A stretch of DNA of 64,000 nucleotides from contig VZTI01001820.1 of assembly GCA_013397865.1 (NCBI GenBank), forward strand, positions 565,368 to 629,367. Reading direction: 5' to 3'. The position numbers and the translations under genes are program-made. The notes beneath the pieces were generated by a model that saw only the letters and a list, made by a program, of their open reading frames with translations, did not search any database and was not told where the DNA came from. The DNA comes from Struthidea cinerea (Eukaryota > Chordata > Aves > Passeriformes > Corcoracidae). This document shows, one piece after another, positions 61,997-64,000 of this stretch (the first letter of the stretch is position 1; each line of letters opens with the position of its first letter).

Positions 61997-64000
61997 CTAT
62001 GGGAACACAGGTGTTGAGGGTAGTCCAATGTCACCTTTGAAAGCCTGGCTAAGGAGTGGGTGTGGACCTACCACACAGGTCATGAGATTTTTTTCCACTT
62101 CCATGCATGCTGGATTTGTCACTCCACTGCACAGCTCGTGCTCATCAAGCCCAGCCGCTCAACAGGGACCTCCTGACAGTGTTGACATCCTTGCACTTAC
62201 CATACCCAAGTTGTAGAGATGCTGTGGATGCTGTAGGCTTGGTTGCTGAGAGATTTTCCAGCTTTCTGCCAGCATCCATGTGAAGGCAAGGACTTTCTCA
62301 TGGATGCTGGCCAAAAATCAGTTAGAGGTTTTTGTAAACCAATCCCTTTGTCTTGCAGGTGCAAGATTGTATGCAGTATTGTTATGATACTGTCAGAAGA
62401 AATATTTTGAAATAGGTGTTGTAGGGTTTATCCGTTGATTCTGAGAGGTGGATGGTCAAAGGACCAAGAACCCTATGCCATTCAAGCGAACTAAGATATA
62501 TTAATGAGTCTGTAAATTAATAAATGATTCCATGCCATTCCATTTCTTCCTGGATCGAGCTTATGTAGTTTCTATCCGTCCCCAGTACAACAGTGACAAG
62601 ATGCTTTGGTTTCACTGTAACCAATGATGGGTAGAAGTGCTCTCTACACGGTTTCTACCTCTTGCTCTCTTCTATACACTCACATTCCTCCCTGTGCAAC
62701 TCCCCACCCGTGCTGGCTCACCCCTTTGGAGTGAATCCATTTGAAAGTAAAATACAGATTTTAAAAGTAAAAAAATATTTTTTTCTTACATTTTTTAAAG
62801 ATGGTTTATCTTCTTAATCTGTATTTGATCTCACCACAGGAAGAGTGGTGTTGGCACAGAGTCAGGGCCTGTGCAATACAGTACCAGAGTGGGAATGAGA
62901 AATGGGAATGGACATTACATTCAGGAAAGCAGCAAAAGCTGACTTTACTGCATGTTTTAAATGAGGAACCCAGAGCCTCTGACAAGATGATCTGCAGTCT
63001 CTTTTTGAAGGTGAAGAAAAGCCTTCATCCTCTTAGGAGCTTCCCGGCCACATCATGAAGCAGGATACAAAGGCTTTTTGACATCACTGGGAAAAAATGA
63101 ATCCTCCCTTTGCGTTTTTGTTACTGTGCTCTCTGGGGCTGCTGGTCTGGATGCTGAGGTGTATGTTCTGCCTTGGCAGCATGTGCAGAGTTTACAAGGG
63201 GAGCAAACTCTCCATTTTGCTGATGACCTTGGGGAAATGGGAGCAGATTGAAGGTTGCTGTTCATCATCAGAGATCTCATGCATCTCTCCCGGTGGTGCA
63301 CTCTGGATGGGAACAGCCTCTGTATGTTTAGTTTTTGCTTAGAATAGATGTGTAACAGATCTTTCCGGAGAAAGCACTTGTTGATTAGAGGAGAAGCCAG
63401 AGATGGGCAGACTGGGAAAGGCCAGAGCTCTGGAAAATGTTTGTCAATTTGAATCTGTTTAAAACTGGGCAAAATAAGTGGGTGTGTGGGGCTAACCCCA
63501 GATGGTTTGTTTAGAGAAATTCATCTTAAAGGCTTTTGAGCCTGGTATAATCAGGAGTGCTCTTTTCAGGACACCACTAGTCCTTTCCCAGCCTACGCAA
63601 GGTACTAAGACTTTGGCTACATCACTGCCTGGGCTTTTCCAGCCACTTCACTAAATTCAAATTATAACCTCTGTGTCACAACGTAAGTAGTGGCAAGGAC
63701 CTTTCTCGTTTATGTGTCTGAATAAAAGCACATTCATTGAGTTGACCTATGTATTGTCCTGTCTCTTAACCTGTGCTGTGTTTGCTGATACAGTAGAGTC
63801 CCTTATCCAGCTCCCAGACTAGTGGAAAGATGCTCCTGAGGTCTGCAAGCAGCCAGGGAAAGATAACTATTTAGAGAGAAACAGAGTAGCAGCTCAAGGG
63901 GATTGAAGAGTTTTAGCAAAAGTTCAAAATTTGCATTTCTAGCCTACCTACATATAGTTTTTGTATTCTCAGAAACTTTTAGGCAGTTATGAGACATATT
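61997..64000. other. Intergenic, unique DNA to window end
   Basis: No supported gene. A minus-strand frame at 63053-63472 is open for 139 codons but shows no recognisable domain. It could belong to the same decayed locus as 60760-61996, but nothing links them beyond strand. An AATAAA at about 63721-63726 on the + strand has no associated transcript that I can see. Confidence 0.45.

Noticed and set aside
1..64000. CRISPR arrays, operons, tRNA/rRNA clusters or other compact systems
   Set aside because: No regularly spaced direct repeats, no coding density and no RNA gene signatures; the window is vertebrate intergenic DNA plus part of one gene.

Overview
The window is vertebrate nuclear DNA, almost certainly from a bird. 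It is AT-leaning and intron-bearing. It contains several CR1 LINE 3' ends with the octamer-like tail of avian CR1 (ATTCTRTG/ATTCTGTG) and two solo LTRs of avian type. The one confident gene is the 3' two thirds of BAMBI, the BMP and activin membrane-bound inhibitor. Nothing looks prokaryotic, and there are no operons, CRISPR arrays, rRNA genes or recognisable tRNA genes.

Layout: 1-310 is a CpG-rich tract, read as the downstream shoulder of the BAMBI promoter/exon 1 CpG island. 311-2745 is the rest of BAMBI intron 1. BAMBI exon 2 (2746-3036) and terminal exon 3 (coding 3489-3907) follow on the + strand, both with consensus splice sites and matching phase. A 3'UTR ends near an AATAAA at 4214. 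Exon 1, with the start codon and signal peptide, lies upstream of the window.

From about 4.3 kb to the end there is no convincing intact gene, so this is roughly 60 kb of intergenic DNA downstream of BAMBI. It holds a 462-bp solo LTR (10244-10705). CR1 fragments lie at about 18.5, 19.0, 24.0, 27.4, 30.5-31.25, 51.9-54.0 and 54.6-55.0 kb. A much older, badly eroded CR1 lies at about 36.9-37.7 kb. A second solo LTR (53331-53707) is inserted inside the 52-54 kb CR1. Short simple repeats and many unique tracts fill the rest. A few unique tracts carry dense transcription-factor-like motifs or perfect inverted repeats and are listed as candidate regulatory DNA only.

The least explained region is 60760-61996 on the minus strand. 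There, three successive overlapping frames stay open far longer than chance, broken by two frame changes and a few stops, and bounded by plausible splice sites. It looks like a decayed long exon or retrocopy of a protein I could not identify. I did not find a convincing new molecular system. The interest here is a BAMBI-flanking gene desert, nested transposon history and one unidentified pseudogene candidate.
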